Shown here: positions 6,831-15,065 of the stretch, one piece after another
How the letters are laid out: every line of letters begins with the position of its first letter
How positions within the stretch are numbered: the stretch's first letter is position 1
NCBI GenBank assembly: GCA_041663425.1
Contig: JBAYMS010000028.1
Location: 1 to 20,802 of the forward strand
Origin: FEN-1322 sp041663425
GTDB lineage: Bacteria; Omnitrophota; Gorgyraeia; 2-01-FULL-45-10
Length of the DNA stretch: 20,802 nt
Reading direction: 5' to 3'
Position numbers and translations under genes: made by a program
The notes under the pieces: generated by a model
Seen by the model: only the letters and a program-made list of their open reading frames with translations
Databases searched by the model: none
Told to the model about the DNA's origin: nothing

Positions 6831-8060
6831 ATGGCAAGGCCTATTATAGTGCAGAAATTCGGCGGAACAAGCGTGGCGGACGTCGACCGTATAAAGAATG
6901 TTGCGAAGCGGGTGGTTAAAGCCAGGAAAGACGGCTACGATGTTGTTACCGTAGTCTCTGCGCTCGGAGATTCTACGGACAAGCTTATAGAGCTGGCTCA
7001 CCAGGTAACTGACAACCCATCTGAGCGTGAGCTTGATATGCTCGTCTCAACAGGCGAACAGGTATCGTGCGCGCTCTTGACCATGGCAATACATGAGCTC
7101 GGCGAAGATGCGATATCATTTACCGGGGCTCAAGTAGGAATAATAACCGACAACGCGTTTACGAAAGCGCGCATCATCGAAATAAATGCAAAGCGCATAT
7201 TTGAAGCGCTTAAAACCAGTAAAATTGTCATCGTAGCGGGATTCCAAGGGCTTAGCCTCAGCCAGGACATAACGACACTGGGCAGGGGCGGGTCGAACCT
7301 TACTGCGGTAGCGCTTGCGAAGGTCCTGGGCGCAGAGATGTGCGAGATGTGCACCGACGTCGACGGTATATTTACCACGGATCCGCGGCTTGTGAAGAAC
7401 GCCAGGAAGATCGACCGCATAAGCTACGAAGAGATGTTTGAGCTTGCATCCTCAGGAGCACAGGTGCTGCAGCCGCGCTCTATAGAGTTTGCAATGAAGT
7501 TCGATGTACCTATACATGTCAGGTCAAGTTTTTCCGACAAGATGGGCACCATAATTTCCAAGGAGGTAAAGGCGATGGAAGATATTGTTGTTTCGGGCGT
7601 TGCCCTTAATAAGGAAGAGGCAAAGATTACTATATGTGACGTGCCGGACAAACCGGGCATAGCCGCAAAGATATTTAAAGACATTGCCGCTGAAGGCATA
7701 AACGTTGACATGATAGTCCAGAACGTATCCAGGACCGGTGCGACCGATATTTCATTCACAGTCCCGGGCGCGGATCTTAATAAAACTATAAAAGTTACCA
7801 GGGAAATATCCAAAAGAGTAGGTGCCGGGGATATAAAGTACGACAATGATATGGCGAAGGTCTCGATAGTCGGCATAGGAATGAAGAGCCACTCCGGCGT
7901 TGCCGCAGACATGTTTGAAGCATTGGCTGAAAAGGGCATTAATATCGAGATGATATCGACAAGTGAAATAAAGATCTCGTGTGTGGTAAAAAAGAAGAAT
8001 GGCGCAGACGCTGTCAGGGCTATCCATGATAAGTTCGGATTGAGCAAGAAAAGGAGCTAG
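6831..8060 (+). CDS. lysC: Aspartate kinase, alpha form
   Basis: The 409-residue enzyme phosphorylates aspartate, the first step to lysine, threonine and methionine. The kinase domain (about 1-240) shows KFGGTS (9-14), STGEQ (73-77), LGRGGSN (150-156), CTDVDGIFTTDPR (174-186) and GAQVLQPRSIEFA (209-221). Two ACT domains follow at about 262-405 (VPDKPGIAAKIF and MKSHSGVAADMFEALAEKGINI). They are the usual site of feedback inhibition by lysine and/or threonine. The motif normally reads GRGGSD; here the last residue is Asn156, which is unusual at a substrate-contacting position. AAGG at 6820-6823 serves the ATG. A strong internal start at 7575 could make a separate regulatory subunit. Confidence 0.96.
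   Translation: MARPIIVQKFGGTSVADVDRIKNVAKRVVKARKDGYDVVTVVSALGDSTDKLIELAHQVTDNPSERELDMLVSTGEQVSCALLTMAIHELGEDAISFTGAQVGIITDNAFTKARIIEINAKRIFEALKTSKIVIVAGFQGLSLSQDITTLGRGGSNLTAVALAKVLGAEMCEMCTDVDGIFTTDPRLVKNARKIDRISYEEMFELASSGAQVLQPRSIEFAMKFDVPIHVRSSFSDKMGTIISKEVKAMEDIVVSGVALNKEEAKITICDVPDKPGIAAKIFKDIAAEGINVDMIVQNVSRTGATDISFTVPGADLNKTIKVTREISKRVGAGDIKYDNDMAKVSIVGIGMKSHSGVAADMFEALAEKGINIEMISTSEIKISCVVKKKNGADAVRAIHDKFGLSKKRS
7560..7577 (+). promoter_or_regulatory. Internal Shine-Dalgarno and ATG for an aspartokinase beta subunit
   Basis: AAGGAGGT at 7560-7567 is a full match to the 16S tail and lies seven bases before an in-frame ATG at 7575-7577 (Met249 of LysC). Translation from it gives a 161-residue protein of just the two ACT domains. 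Bacillus subtilis LysC and the Corynebacterium enzyme are known to make a beta subunit from such an internal start at nearly the same place, forming an alpha2beta2 complex. Confidence 0.8.
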
Positions 8061-8075
8061 AAAGAGGTGCTATCG

Positions 8076-9644
8076 ATGACCAAGGTCGAATTATACGATA
8101 CGACGCTGCGGGATGGTGCGCAATCAGAAGGCATATCTTTTTCTGTTGCTGATAAGCTGAAGATATCGGAGAAGCTTGATGAACTCGGGGTTCATTTTAT
8201 CGAGGGCGGCTGGCCGGGTGCCAATCCGAAAGATATGGAGTTTTTTAAGAAAATAAAGAAGCTCAGATTTAAAAAATCGAAAATAACAGCATTCGGAAGT
8301 ACCCGTCATGCAAATTCAAAAGCAAAGTCCGATAAAGTGATGAAGGGGCTTCTTTCGGCTGAGACAAAATATATTACGATATTCGGTAAGAGTTGGGACC
8401 TCCATGTCCGCGATGTATTTAAGGTAGACCTCGAAGAGAACCTGCGGATGATAGAAGATTCGATCAAATTTTTAAAGGCCAATGGTAAGATCGTATTCTA
8501 TGACGCGGAACATTTTTTTGATGGTTACAGGCAGAACAGGGATTATGCGCTCAAGACCCTGAAGGCAGCCGAGGAATCCGGTGCGGACAGGATAATACTT
8601 TGCGATACCAACGGCGGGACTGTGACGTCCCAGGTATTTGAGACCGTCGAAGATGTTAAGACTTTGATAAAGACGCCGCTCGGCATACATGCTCACAACG
8701 ATTGCGATATGGCGGTAGCGAATTCTATAGCCGCTGTTCAGGCGGGATGCATACAGGTGCATGGAACGGTCAATGGCTATGGCGAGAGATGCGGCAATGC
8801 CAATCTCATTTCCGTGATCGCGAACCTTAAGCTCAAATTGGGGATTGACTGCGTATCGGACATTGAGCTGAAAGAGCTGACCGAAATATCGAGGTTTGTC
8901 GCAGATGTCTGCAACGTAAAGATGAGCGATAGCGAGCCTTTTGTCGGCAGTAGTGCCTTTGCGCACAAGGCCGGCGTGCACGTCAATGCCATTCTGAAAA
9001 ATCCGAAGACATATGAACACGCAGACCCCAATCTGGTCGGTAATCATAGGCGTCTGCTCATATCGGAATTGTCCGGGCGTTCAACTATTTTAAAAAAAGC
9101 GGAAGACATGGATCTGGGCCTTGAAAAAGGCGGCGATAAGACGAAAAAGATCTTGAAGACCCTGCAGGCCCTTGAAAGTGAAGGCTATCATTTTGAATCA
9201 GCGGAGGCGTCTCTCGAGCTTCTTATAAAAAGAGTAATGAATAAGTTTAAAGATTTCTTCGATCTTGATGATTTCAGGGTGATAATTGAGAAGAAGAAGG
9301 GCGGCAAGATGGTTACTGAAGCGACGATCAAGCTCAGGGTGGGTAAAGAGCTTGAGCATACCGCTTCGTTGGGAGATGGTCCGGTTAACGCGCTTGATAG
9401 CGCCCTGCGAAAAGCCCTGAAAAAATTTTATCCAAGCTTAAATGAAATGCATCTTACGGACTATAAAGTCAGGGTCCTGGATGAGAAAGAGGGGACTGCT
9501 GCGAAGGTCAGGGTTCTTATTCAATCCCAGGATAAAGATGATTCCTGGTGGACGATAGGCGTATCGGAGAATATTATCGAAGCTTCCTGGCAGGCGCTTG
9601 TAGATTCTGTTGAGTATAAACTGCTAAAAGACGCAAAGAAATAA
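8076..9644 (+). CDS. cimA: (R)-citramalate synthase (CimA type)
   Basis: The 522-residue enzyme condenses acetyl-CoA and pyruvate to citramalate, the entry to threonine-independent isoleucine synthesis through 2-oxobutyrate. The HMGL-like TIM barrel carries YDTTLRDGAQ (7-16), the metal ligands HAHND (205-209) and GTVNGYGERCGNANL (230-244). The C-terminal third is the LeuA-type allosteric dimer domain. Overall length and the long C-terminal region fit CimA better than 2-isopropylmalate synthase, though sequence reading alone cannot fully separate them. I choose ATG 8076, six bases after AGAGGTG. A GTG at 8067 would add three residues and is also possible. It begins 15 bases after lysC, so it is likely the last gene of the amino-acid operon. 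Confidence 0.9.
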   Translation: MTKVELYDTTLRDGAQSEGISFSVADKLKISEKLDELGVHFIEGGWPGANPKDMEFFKKIKKLRFKKSKITAFGSTRHANSKAKSDKVMKGLLSAETKYITIFGKSWDLHVRDVFKVDLEENLRMIEDSIKFLKANGKIVFYDAEHFFDGYRQNRDYALKTLKAAEESGADRIILCDTNGGTVTSQVFETVEDVKTLIKTPLGIHAHNDCDMAVANSIAAVQAGCIQVHGTVNGYGERCGNANLISVIANLKLKLGIDCVSDIELKELTEISRFVADVCNVKMSDSEPFVGSSAFAHKAGVHVNAILKNPKTYEHADPNLVGNHRRLLISELSGRSTILKKAEDMDLGLEKGGDKTKKILKTLQALESEGYHFESAEASLELLIKRVMNKFKDFFDLDDFRVIIEKKKGGKMVTEATIKLRVGKELEHTASLGDGPVNALDSALRKALKKFYPSLNEMHLTDYKVRVLDEKEGTAAKVRVLIQSQDKDDSWWTIGVSENIIEASWQALVDSVEYKLLKDAKK

Positions 9645-9675
9645 ATAAAACTACCGCTATATTATCGGAGGGTGT

Positions 9676-10077
9676 ATGAGAAAGTCAAAAGCATTGAAAA
9701 TAAGCGCAACGTTATTTACCGCCCTAATCCTTTTTGGTAGCATAGCTCAGGCTGCCTTGTTTACAGGCAATGATTGGATGAAGCTGTCAAGTTCTAAAAA
9801 AGTAACAGAGGTAAAAGCTTTTATAAAAGATGTCCGCACGCAGGGTGTTGTTGTAAAAGGAGATCCTGTGGAATATTGTAAAAGGCTCGACAGGGTATAT
9901 CAGAAGCATCCTAATCTTCTGGCGCAGGAAGTTGCCAAGACCCTTAAGACGGTTATGATAATGGAATATGACTGGGAAGTTAAAGGTGTTGATAAAGATA
10001 CCATAGCGCGGCAATGGCTGGGTGAAGATCTGTATAATAAAAATAAAGCCCGCAGGTCCCGTGCAAAAGGAAAATAA
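9676..10077 (+). CDS. Exported protein of unknown function
   Basis: The 133-residue product has a clear signal peptide (basic MRKSKALK, hydrophobic TLFTALILFGSIA, cut near AQA-A at about residue 26). A mainly helical mature domain follows, with NDWMKLSSSKKVTEVKAFIKD, DPVEYCKRLDRVYQKHP and IARQWLGEDLYNK, and a basic tail (KARRSRAKGK). It has one cysteine and no recognisable catalytic motif. The start is secured by GGAGGG seven or eight bases before ATG. The stop is four bases before the GTG start of the receiver protein, suggesting co-expression. I do not recognise a family. Confidence 0.8.
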   Translation: MRKSKALKISATLFTALILFGSIAQAALFTGNDWMKLSSSKKVTEVKAFIKDVRTQGVVVKGDPVEYCKRLDRVYQKHPNLLAQEVAKTLKTVMIMEYDWEVKGVDKDTIARQWLGEDLYNKNKARRSRAKGK

Positions 10078-10081
10078 GCAG

Positions 10082-10447
10082 GTGGCGCATAAGATCCTGA
10101 TAGTTGAGGATGAGAGCGAGCTCTGCGATTTCATTAAGATACGGCTGGAAGCTAACAACTATGAAGTGATTACCGCGTGCGACGGTAAGGAAGGTTTTGA
10201 AAAGGCGTTTCAGGAAAATCCGGACCTGATCCTTCTGGATCTCATGCTTCCAAAAATAGACGGCTATTGGGTATGCAATCTTCTTAAGAATGACAGAAGG
10301 CATGCCAAGACCCCGATAATAATAGTTACCGCAAAGTCGGGGGCCGAAAGCATGAAGCTTGCCAAGGATTGCGGTGCAGATGCATATGTGGTTAAGCCTT
10401 TTGAGATCAGCGATCTTTTATCGCAGATAGCCAGCCTTCTTAAATAA
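10082..10447 (+). CDS. Stand-alone response-regulator receiver protein
   Basis: The 121-residue protein is a single CheY-like receiver domain with no output domain. The full phosphorylation site is visible: acidic pair Glu9-Asp10 (IVEDESE), phospho-acceptor Asp53 (LILLDLMLPKIDG), Thr83 (IIIVTAKS) and Lys105 (VVKPF). It would accept phosphate from an unknown histidine kinase and act through protein contacts. No kinase is encoded in the window. I place the start at GTG 10082, preceded by AAAGGA at 10067-10072. An open frame extending back to an ATG at 10022 overlaps the previous gene and adds a tail (MKICIIKIKPAG) unlike receiver domains. Confidence 0.9.
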   Translation: MAHKILIVEDESELCDFIKIRLEANNYEVITACDGKEGFEKAFQENPDLILLDLMLPKIDGYWVCNLLKNDRRHAKTPIIIVTAKSGAESMKLAKDCGADAYVVKPFEISDLLSQIASLLK

Positions 10448-10457
10448 TCAAAAATGT

Positions 10458-11222
10458 ATGAAAAATAATATTGTCCTCATAGCATCTGTTATTATATTTT
10501 CAGCACCCGTTATTTTACACGCAGACACTATATATTTAAATAATGGCGGTTCCATCGAAGGTGTTATTAAAAGCGAGGATTCTCACGGTGTCCAGATGGA
10601 TATCGGTTTTGGCACTATTACCTGCGGTAAAAATGAGATCAAGAATATAAAACGTTCCTCTGCGGAAGATGTTAAGGCTATAACGGATAAATGGGATGCG
10701 AAACGTAAAGAGCTGCGGGCTGGCGAGGAAGAATTTAATCGTGACCGGCAGAAGAGATTTGCGGAATACGATGAGTGGACGAGACAGGAACGCGAGCGCA
10801 GTGACAGGCAGCTGCGTGGGCAGGGAGTGATAGACCTGGCCAGGGATCGTGATTCCAGCAGTATACTGGTCAGCGCTTTGCTGAATAATAACATTAACGC
10901 GACGCTTGTGCTTGATACCGGCGCGTCTATAGTTGTGCTCACCCGGCAGAAGGGCGAGGAGCTCGGTGTAGACCTCACAGACATAAAAAATAATATTGCG
11001 ACCCTTCAGCTGGCCGGGGATCATCAGGTTTCCGCTAAGATGGTGATGTTGAAGTCGGTGCGTATTAACGATATAGAGGTGAAGGACGTTCTCGCGGGAG
11101 TGCTTTTAGAGGATTCCGGGATAGGCATACGGGACGGCCTTCTGGGCATGACGTTCCTGAACAAATTTAATCTTAAGATCGACCTGAAAAATATGAAGAT
11201 GTCGCTGGAAAAAGCAGGATAA
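10458..11222 (+). CDS. Exported retropepsin-like aspartic protease
   Basis: The 254-residue protein has four parts: a signal peptide (about 1-22, cut near LHA-D); a small beta-rich segment with TIYLNNGGSIEGVIKSED and DIGFGTITCGKNEI (24-61); a highly charged helical linker (about 70-120, rich in R, E, K, D); and a clan-AA protease domain (about 125-250). The protease has the active-site LVLDTGAS (150-157, Asp153) and the second signature DGLLGMTFLNKF (226-237). Single-domain retropepsins work as homodimers, so the charged helix may drive dimerisation. It probably acts in the periplasm; the substrate is unknown. The RBS before ATG 10458 is weak, which fits read-through from the receiver gene 11 bases upstream. 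Confidence 0.88.
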   Translation: MKNNIVLIASVIIFSAPVILHADTIYLNNGGSIEGVIKSEDSHGVQMDIGFGTITCGKNEIKNIKRSSAEDVKAITDKWDAKRKELRAGEEEFNRDRQKRFAEYDEWTRQERERSDRQLRGQGVIDLARDRDSSSILVSALLNNNINATLVLDTGASIVVLTRQKGEELGVDLTDIKNNIATLQLAGDHQVSAKMVMLKSVRINDIEVKDVLAGVLLEDSGIGIRDGLLGMTFLNKFNLKIDLKNMKMSLEKAG

Positions 11223-11241
11223 ATTTTATTTAAGGAGAAAG

Positions 11242-13914
11242 ATGGAAGAATTACCAAAGGCATATAATCCGCAGGAAGTTGAAGACAGGCTGTATAAAGA
11301 GTGGGAGGCGAAGGGTTATTTTCGCGCCAAGCCGGATTCGAAAAAGAAGCCGTACTCGATAGTCATTCCTCCGCCCAATATAACTGGCATACTTCATATG
11401 GGGCACGCCCTCAATGATACCATTCAGGATATTCTTATACGTTTTAAGAGGATGCAGGGGTTTGAAGCCGAGTGGATGCCCGGCACCGACCACGCCGGAA
11501 TAGCCACTCAGAATGTCGTCGAGCGTAAACTTGCCAAAGACGGAAAAAAACGCCAGGATTTAGGCCGCGAAAAATTTATCGAGGAAGTATGGAAATGGCG
11601 TGAGGAATATGGCTCGACGATAATACGCCAGCTTAAAAAACTGGGATGTTCATGCGATTGGGACAGGACGCGCTTTACGATGGACGAGGGGCTTTCAGAT
11701 GCTGTGCTCGACGTATTTATAAAGCTATACGAAAAAGGCCTTATATATAGAGGGAATTATATCATAAATTGGTGTCCGCGCTGCCAGACTGCGCTTTCGG
11801 ACGAGGAGTCGCAGCATCGCGATGTTGATGGGATGCTGTATCATATAAAATATCCTATTGCAGGAGTTAAGGACGCTTATGTCATAGTTGCTACAACCAG
11901 ACCTGAAACTATGCTGGGCGATGTAGCTATTGCGGTCAATCCGAAAGATAAGCGTTATAAAGACCTTAAAGGCAAGTCGGTAACGCTGCCGCTCGTCGGG
12001 CGCGAGCTTAAAATAATATTTGATCCCATAGTCGATCTGAAGTTCGGAACGGGCGCTTTGAAGGTTACGCCTGCGCACGATCCCGTTGACTTCGAGCTTG
12101 GCCTTAAACACGGGCTTGAGCAGATAAATGTGATGAATGATGATGCCACCATAAATTCGCTCGGCGGAGATTATGAAGGCCTGGACCGTTTCGAGGCGCG
12201 TGAAGCTATAATTGAAGACTTGAAAGAGCGCGGGCTGTTTATAAAGAGTGAGCCTCACCGTCATGCGGTCGGTCATTGCTATCGCTGCCATACGATGGTC
12301 GAGCCGCGGCTTTCGCCGCAATGGTTTGTCAAAATGAAGCCGTTGGCAAAACCTGCGATAGAAGCCGTTAAGAAAGGTAAGATCAGATTTTATCCTGAAC
12401 GGTGGACGAAAGTTTATCTCGATTGGATGGTCAATATACGAGACTGGTGCATATCGAGGCAGATATGGTGGGGGCACCGCATACCTGTTTATTACTGTAA
12501 AGGATGTAAGGATGGGGAAAATGTTATAGTTGCAAAAATTCGCCCTGAGAAATGTCCGAAGTGCGGTTCTGCCGATATCGTGCAGGATCCGGATGTCCTG
12601 GATACGTGGTTCTCCTCATGGCTCTGGCCGTTCTCTACGTTCGGATGGCCGAAGGAAACTCCTGAGCTGAAATATTTTTATCCGACAAATACACTTGTTA
12701 CGGCGCAGGAGATCATATTTTTCTGGGTGGCCAGGATGATCATGGCGGGATTTGAATTCAGAGGTCAGGCGCCGTTTAAAGATGTTTACATTCATGGGAC
12801 CGTCAGGGATATTACCGGCACTAAGATGTCGAAATCGCTCGGTAATGTAATTGACCCGCTTGATATGATTGCCAAATACGGTACGGATGCGCTCCGTTTC
12901 AGCATAATTTCGATAACTGCCCAGGGTCAGGATGTCTTCCTTTCCGAGGGTAAATTTGAGCTTGGCCGTAATTTTGCAAATAAACTGTGGAACGCGTCCA
13001 GATTTATTCTGATGAACCTTAAGCAGGATGAAGTTAAATCCGATCTGTGCGTATTCTTTAAAGGGACGAAGCTTTCGCTCACGGACAGATGGATATTATC
13101 CCGGTTTTATTCTACCCTAAGCTATGTGACAGAATGCCTGGATGAGTATAAATTTAACGAGGCCGCGAATGCCATATACGAATTTATATGGCATGAATTT
13201 TGCGATTGGTATATAGAGATTGCCAAGATAAATATCGGCGATAAATCCTCGCAGGTAATACTTTATAAAATTCTTGAGAAAAGCTTAAGGATGCTGCATC
13301 CGATAATGCCTTTTGTTACAGATGAGATATGGCGCAAGCTGCCGCGTGAAAAATCCGGTGTTGATTCTATAATGATAGAGTCGTGGCCGCATATACAGAA
13401 AGAGATGATATCGGAAGATGCTGAACGTCAGATGAAAGAACTGGTTGAGCTGATCGTCGCAATCCGCAATATCAGGTCGGTATGGAATATCGATCCGCAG
13501 AGGTCTGTGGATGCGATGCTGAATGTGCAGGATGCCGGTGCTGAGAAAGTGTTGCGTGATAACGAAGAGTTGATAAAGCGTATGGCCAAGGTGACGGGTC
13601 TTAAAGTAGGCAAAGTGCAAAAGCCGGCCAATTCTGCTGTCAGTGTAGTCGGAAGCGTAGAGGTCTACATACCGCTTGAAGGGCTGATAGACTTTGAAAA
13701 AGAGAAGACAAGACTGAGGAAGGAAGAGGATAGAATAAGCGGTGAAATTAAATCTATAAGCGCCAGGCTGAAGGACAAAAATTTTACGGCGAAGGCGCCC
13801 AAGGAAGTGGTTGAGAAGCAGGAAATCCGTAAGGGTGAGCTTGAAATTCAGCTTAAAAAATTAAAGAGCAATCTGGGGCAAATAAAGGCCGATGTCAGAG
13901 ACATCGGCGCTTAG
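11242..13914 (+). CDS. valS: Valine--tRNA ligase
   Basis: The 890-residue class I synthetase charges tRNA-Val. PPPNITGILHMGH places the HIGH box at 52-55, and KMSKS is at 528-532. The editing domain between them contains TTRPETMLGDVA and the GTGALKVTPAHDP block. Cysteine pairs CPRC, CYRC, CKGC and CPKC suggest bound zinc in the insert regions. An anticodon-binding helical domain follows. The C-terminal ~65 residues form the coiled coil typical of ValS (IDFEKEKTRLRKEEDRI and ELEIQLKKLKSNL). Length is within the usual 880-950. AAGGAG stands close upstream of the ATG. Confidence 0.98.
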   Translation: MEELPKAYNPQEVEDRLYKEWEAKGYFRAKPDSKKKPYSIVIPPPNITGILHMGHALNDTIQDILIRFKRMQGFEAEWMPGTDHAGIATQNVVERKLAKDGKKRQDLGREKFIEEVWKWREEYGSTIIRQLKKLGCSCDWDRTRFTMDEGLSDAVLDVFIKLYEKGLIYRGNYIINWCPRCQTALSDEESQHRDVDGMLYHIKYPIAGVKDAYVIVATTRPETMLGDVAIAVNPKDKRYKDLKGKSVTLPLVGRELKIIFDPIVDLKFGTGALKVTPAHDPVDFELGLKHGLEQINVMNDDATINSLGGDYEGLDRFEAREAIIEDLKERGLFIKSEPHRHAVGHCYRCHTMVEPRLSPQWFVKMKPLAKPAIEAVKKGKIRFYPERWTKVYLDWMVNIRDWCISRQIWWGHRIPVYYCKGCKDGENVIVAKIRPEKCPKCGSADIVQDPDVLDTWFSSWLWPFSTFGWPKETPELKYFYPTNTLVTAQEIIFFWVARMIMAGFEFRGQAPFKDVYIHGTVRDITGTKMSKSLGNVIDPLDMIAKYGTDALRFSIISITAQGQDVFLSEGKFELGRNFANKLWNASRFILMNLKQDEVKSDLCVFFKGTKLSLTDRWILSRFYSTLSYVTECLDEYKFNEAANAIYEFIWHEFCDWYIEIAKINIGDKSSQVILYKILEKSLRMLHPIMPFVTDEIWRKLPREKSGVDSIMIESWPHIQKEMISEDAERQMKELVELIVAIRNIRSVWNIDPQRSVDAMLNVQDAGAEKVLRDNEELIKRMAKVTGLKVGKVQKPANSAVSVVGSVEVYIPLEGLIDFEKEKTRLRKEEDRISGEIKSISARLKDKNFTAKAPKEVVEKQEIRKGELEIQLKKLKSNLGQIKADVRDIGA

Positions 13915-13948
13915 TCGACACGCGGCTGAATAAACTTAGGGGGCATGT

Positions 13949-14206
13949 ATGAAATATTTATCTGCTTTAGTAGTGCTGGCATTGGTTTTTAGTCCGGCTG
14001 CATTGATGGCTGAAGAAGGTGGCGGCAAAGGTGCTGCGATCGAAAATGAGGCCAGGACCATAGACGTAGAACCTCCAGTACCCATGTCTGACGAGATAGA
14101 GTCGGGTGTAAATAATGAGCGGGAGATGCCTCAGAGCCAGACTTACGATCCCAATACCGGGCTTCCGGATAATGTTGAGAGCGATAGGGCGGGAGAGATA
14201 GAATAA
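13949..14206 (+). CDS. Small acidic exported protein, unknown function
   Basis: The 85-residue product begins with a signal peptide (MKYLSALVVLALVFSPAALMA, cut after residue ~21). The mature ~64 residues are rich in Glu, Asp, Pro, Gly and Asn, with no cysteine and no predicted secondary structure by eye (for example PPVPMSDEIES and YDPNTGLPDNVESD). It is likely disordered in the periplasm or cell surface. A GGGGG element about five bases before ATG supports translation. It sits 34 bases after valS and four before nadC. I do not recognise it. Confidence 0.7.
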   Translation: MKYLSALVVLALVFSPAALMAEEGGGKGAAIENEARTIDVEPPVPMSDEIESGVNNEREMPQSQTYDPNTGLPDNVESDRAGEIE

Positions 14207-14210
14207 ATAT

Positions 14211-15065
14211 ATGCAGCTTGATAAGGATAGGGTGCTGCCGATAGTCAAGGCGGCGCTTAAAGAAGATATAGGTAAAGGCGATATCACGACTACTGTGCTT
14301 ATCGAAAAGACTGCCAGTTCCAAGGCGAGCATAGTTGCTAAGGAAGATTGCGTTGTGTGCGGCCTGAAGATAGCGGAATGGATAATGGCGCAGGTCGATT
14401 TCAGCGTGCGCTTTAAGCCTAATTGTGATGACGGTCATTTTGTCGGGAGCGGGAAAGAACTTGCATACCTCGAAGGCCATACGAACTCGATCCTGAGGGC
14501 GGAGAGGACTATGCTCAATTTCTTAAGCCTGCTGAGTGCCATAGCGACTACCACAAAGACCTTTGTTGATAAAGTCAAACCTTACGGTGTTTCGGTCATG
14601 GATACGCGGAAGACGCTGCCGCTTTTGCGATATCTGGAAAAATATGCGGTATTTACCGGAGGCGGTGCAAATCACAGGATGGGGCTTTATGACCAGGTTC
14701 TGATAAAAGATAACCACATAAAAGCACACTCCGGTATACTTACCCTGAAAGAGATCGTTGAGGTTGCCCGCAGAAAGAACATTAAGGGAACGAGAGTTGA
14801 GATAGAAGTTACCACGGTTGAGGAATTCACCGAAGCTCTTTCCGGTAGGCCGGACATAATAATGCTCGATAATATGACGCCCCAAAACGTCCGCTCGTGT
14901 GTCGAGATACGGAGGCTTTCAAAGATAAAGCCCATTATAGAAGTTTCGGGCGGAATTAATAAAGATACCATAGGGGAATTTGCCAGGATGAAACCGGACG
15001 TCATATCGATCGGTGCCCTGACAGCTTCTATCAAATCGATCGATCTTTCGTTGGAAATTGTATAA
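14211..15065 (+). CDS. nadC: Quinolinate phosphoribosyltransferase
   Basis: The 284-residue enzyme turns quinolinate and PRPP into nicotinate mononucleotide in de novo NAD synthesis. Conserved blocks are ALKEDIGKGDITT (15-27), ERTMLNFLSLLSAIAT (98-113), DTRKTLPLLRYLEKYA (131-146), GGGANHRMGLYD (150-161), IKDNH (165-169), the LDNM loop, EVSGGI and ISIGALT near the end. Length is standard. nadA and nadB are not in the window. There is no good RBS close to the ATG. The stop overlaps the uvrB start (TAATG), starting a chain of overlapped genes. Confidence 0.96.
   Translation: MQLDKDRVLPIVKAALKEDIGKGDITTTVLIEKTASSKASIVAKEDCVVCGLKIAEWIMAQVDFSVRFKPNCDDGHFVGSGKELAYLEGHTNSILRAERTMLNFLSLLSAIATTTKTFVDKVKPYGVSVMDTRKTLPLLRYLEKYAVFTGGGANHRMGLYDQVLIKDNHIKAHSGILTLKEIVEVARRKNIKGTRVEIEVTTVEEFTEALSGRPDIIMLDNMTPQNVRSCVEIRRLSKIKPIIEVSGGINKDTIGEFARMKPDVISIGALTASIKSIDLSLEIV

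Noticed and set aside
7424..8047. 207-codon antisense frame inside lysC
   Set aside because: It mirrors the sense codons of the ACT domains, gives repetitive Ser/Ile/Phe text and has no RBS.
10022..10081. 20-codon upstream extension of the receiver protein
   Set aside because: It overlaps the preceding gene out of frame and lacks receiver-domain features; GTG 10082 with AAAGGA upstream begins at the first beta strand.
11725..12477. 250-codon antisense frame inside valS
   Set aside because: It lies wholly opposite an intact conserved gene and reads as low-likeness, Arg/Tyr/Ile-rich text. It is explained by codon bias of the sense strand.
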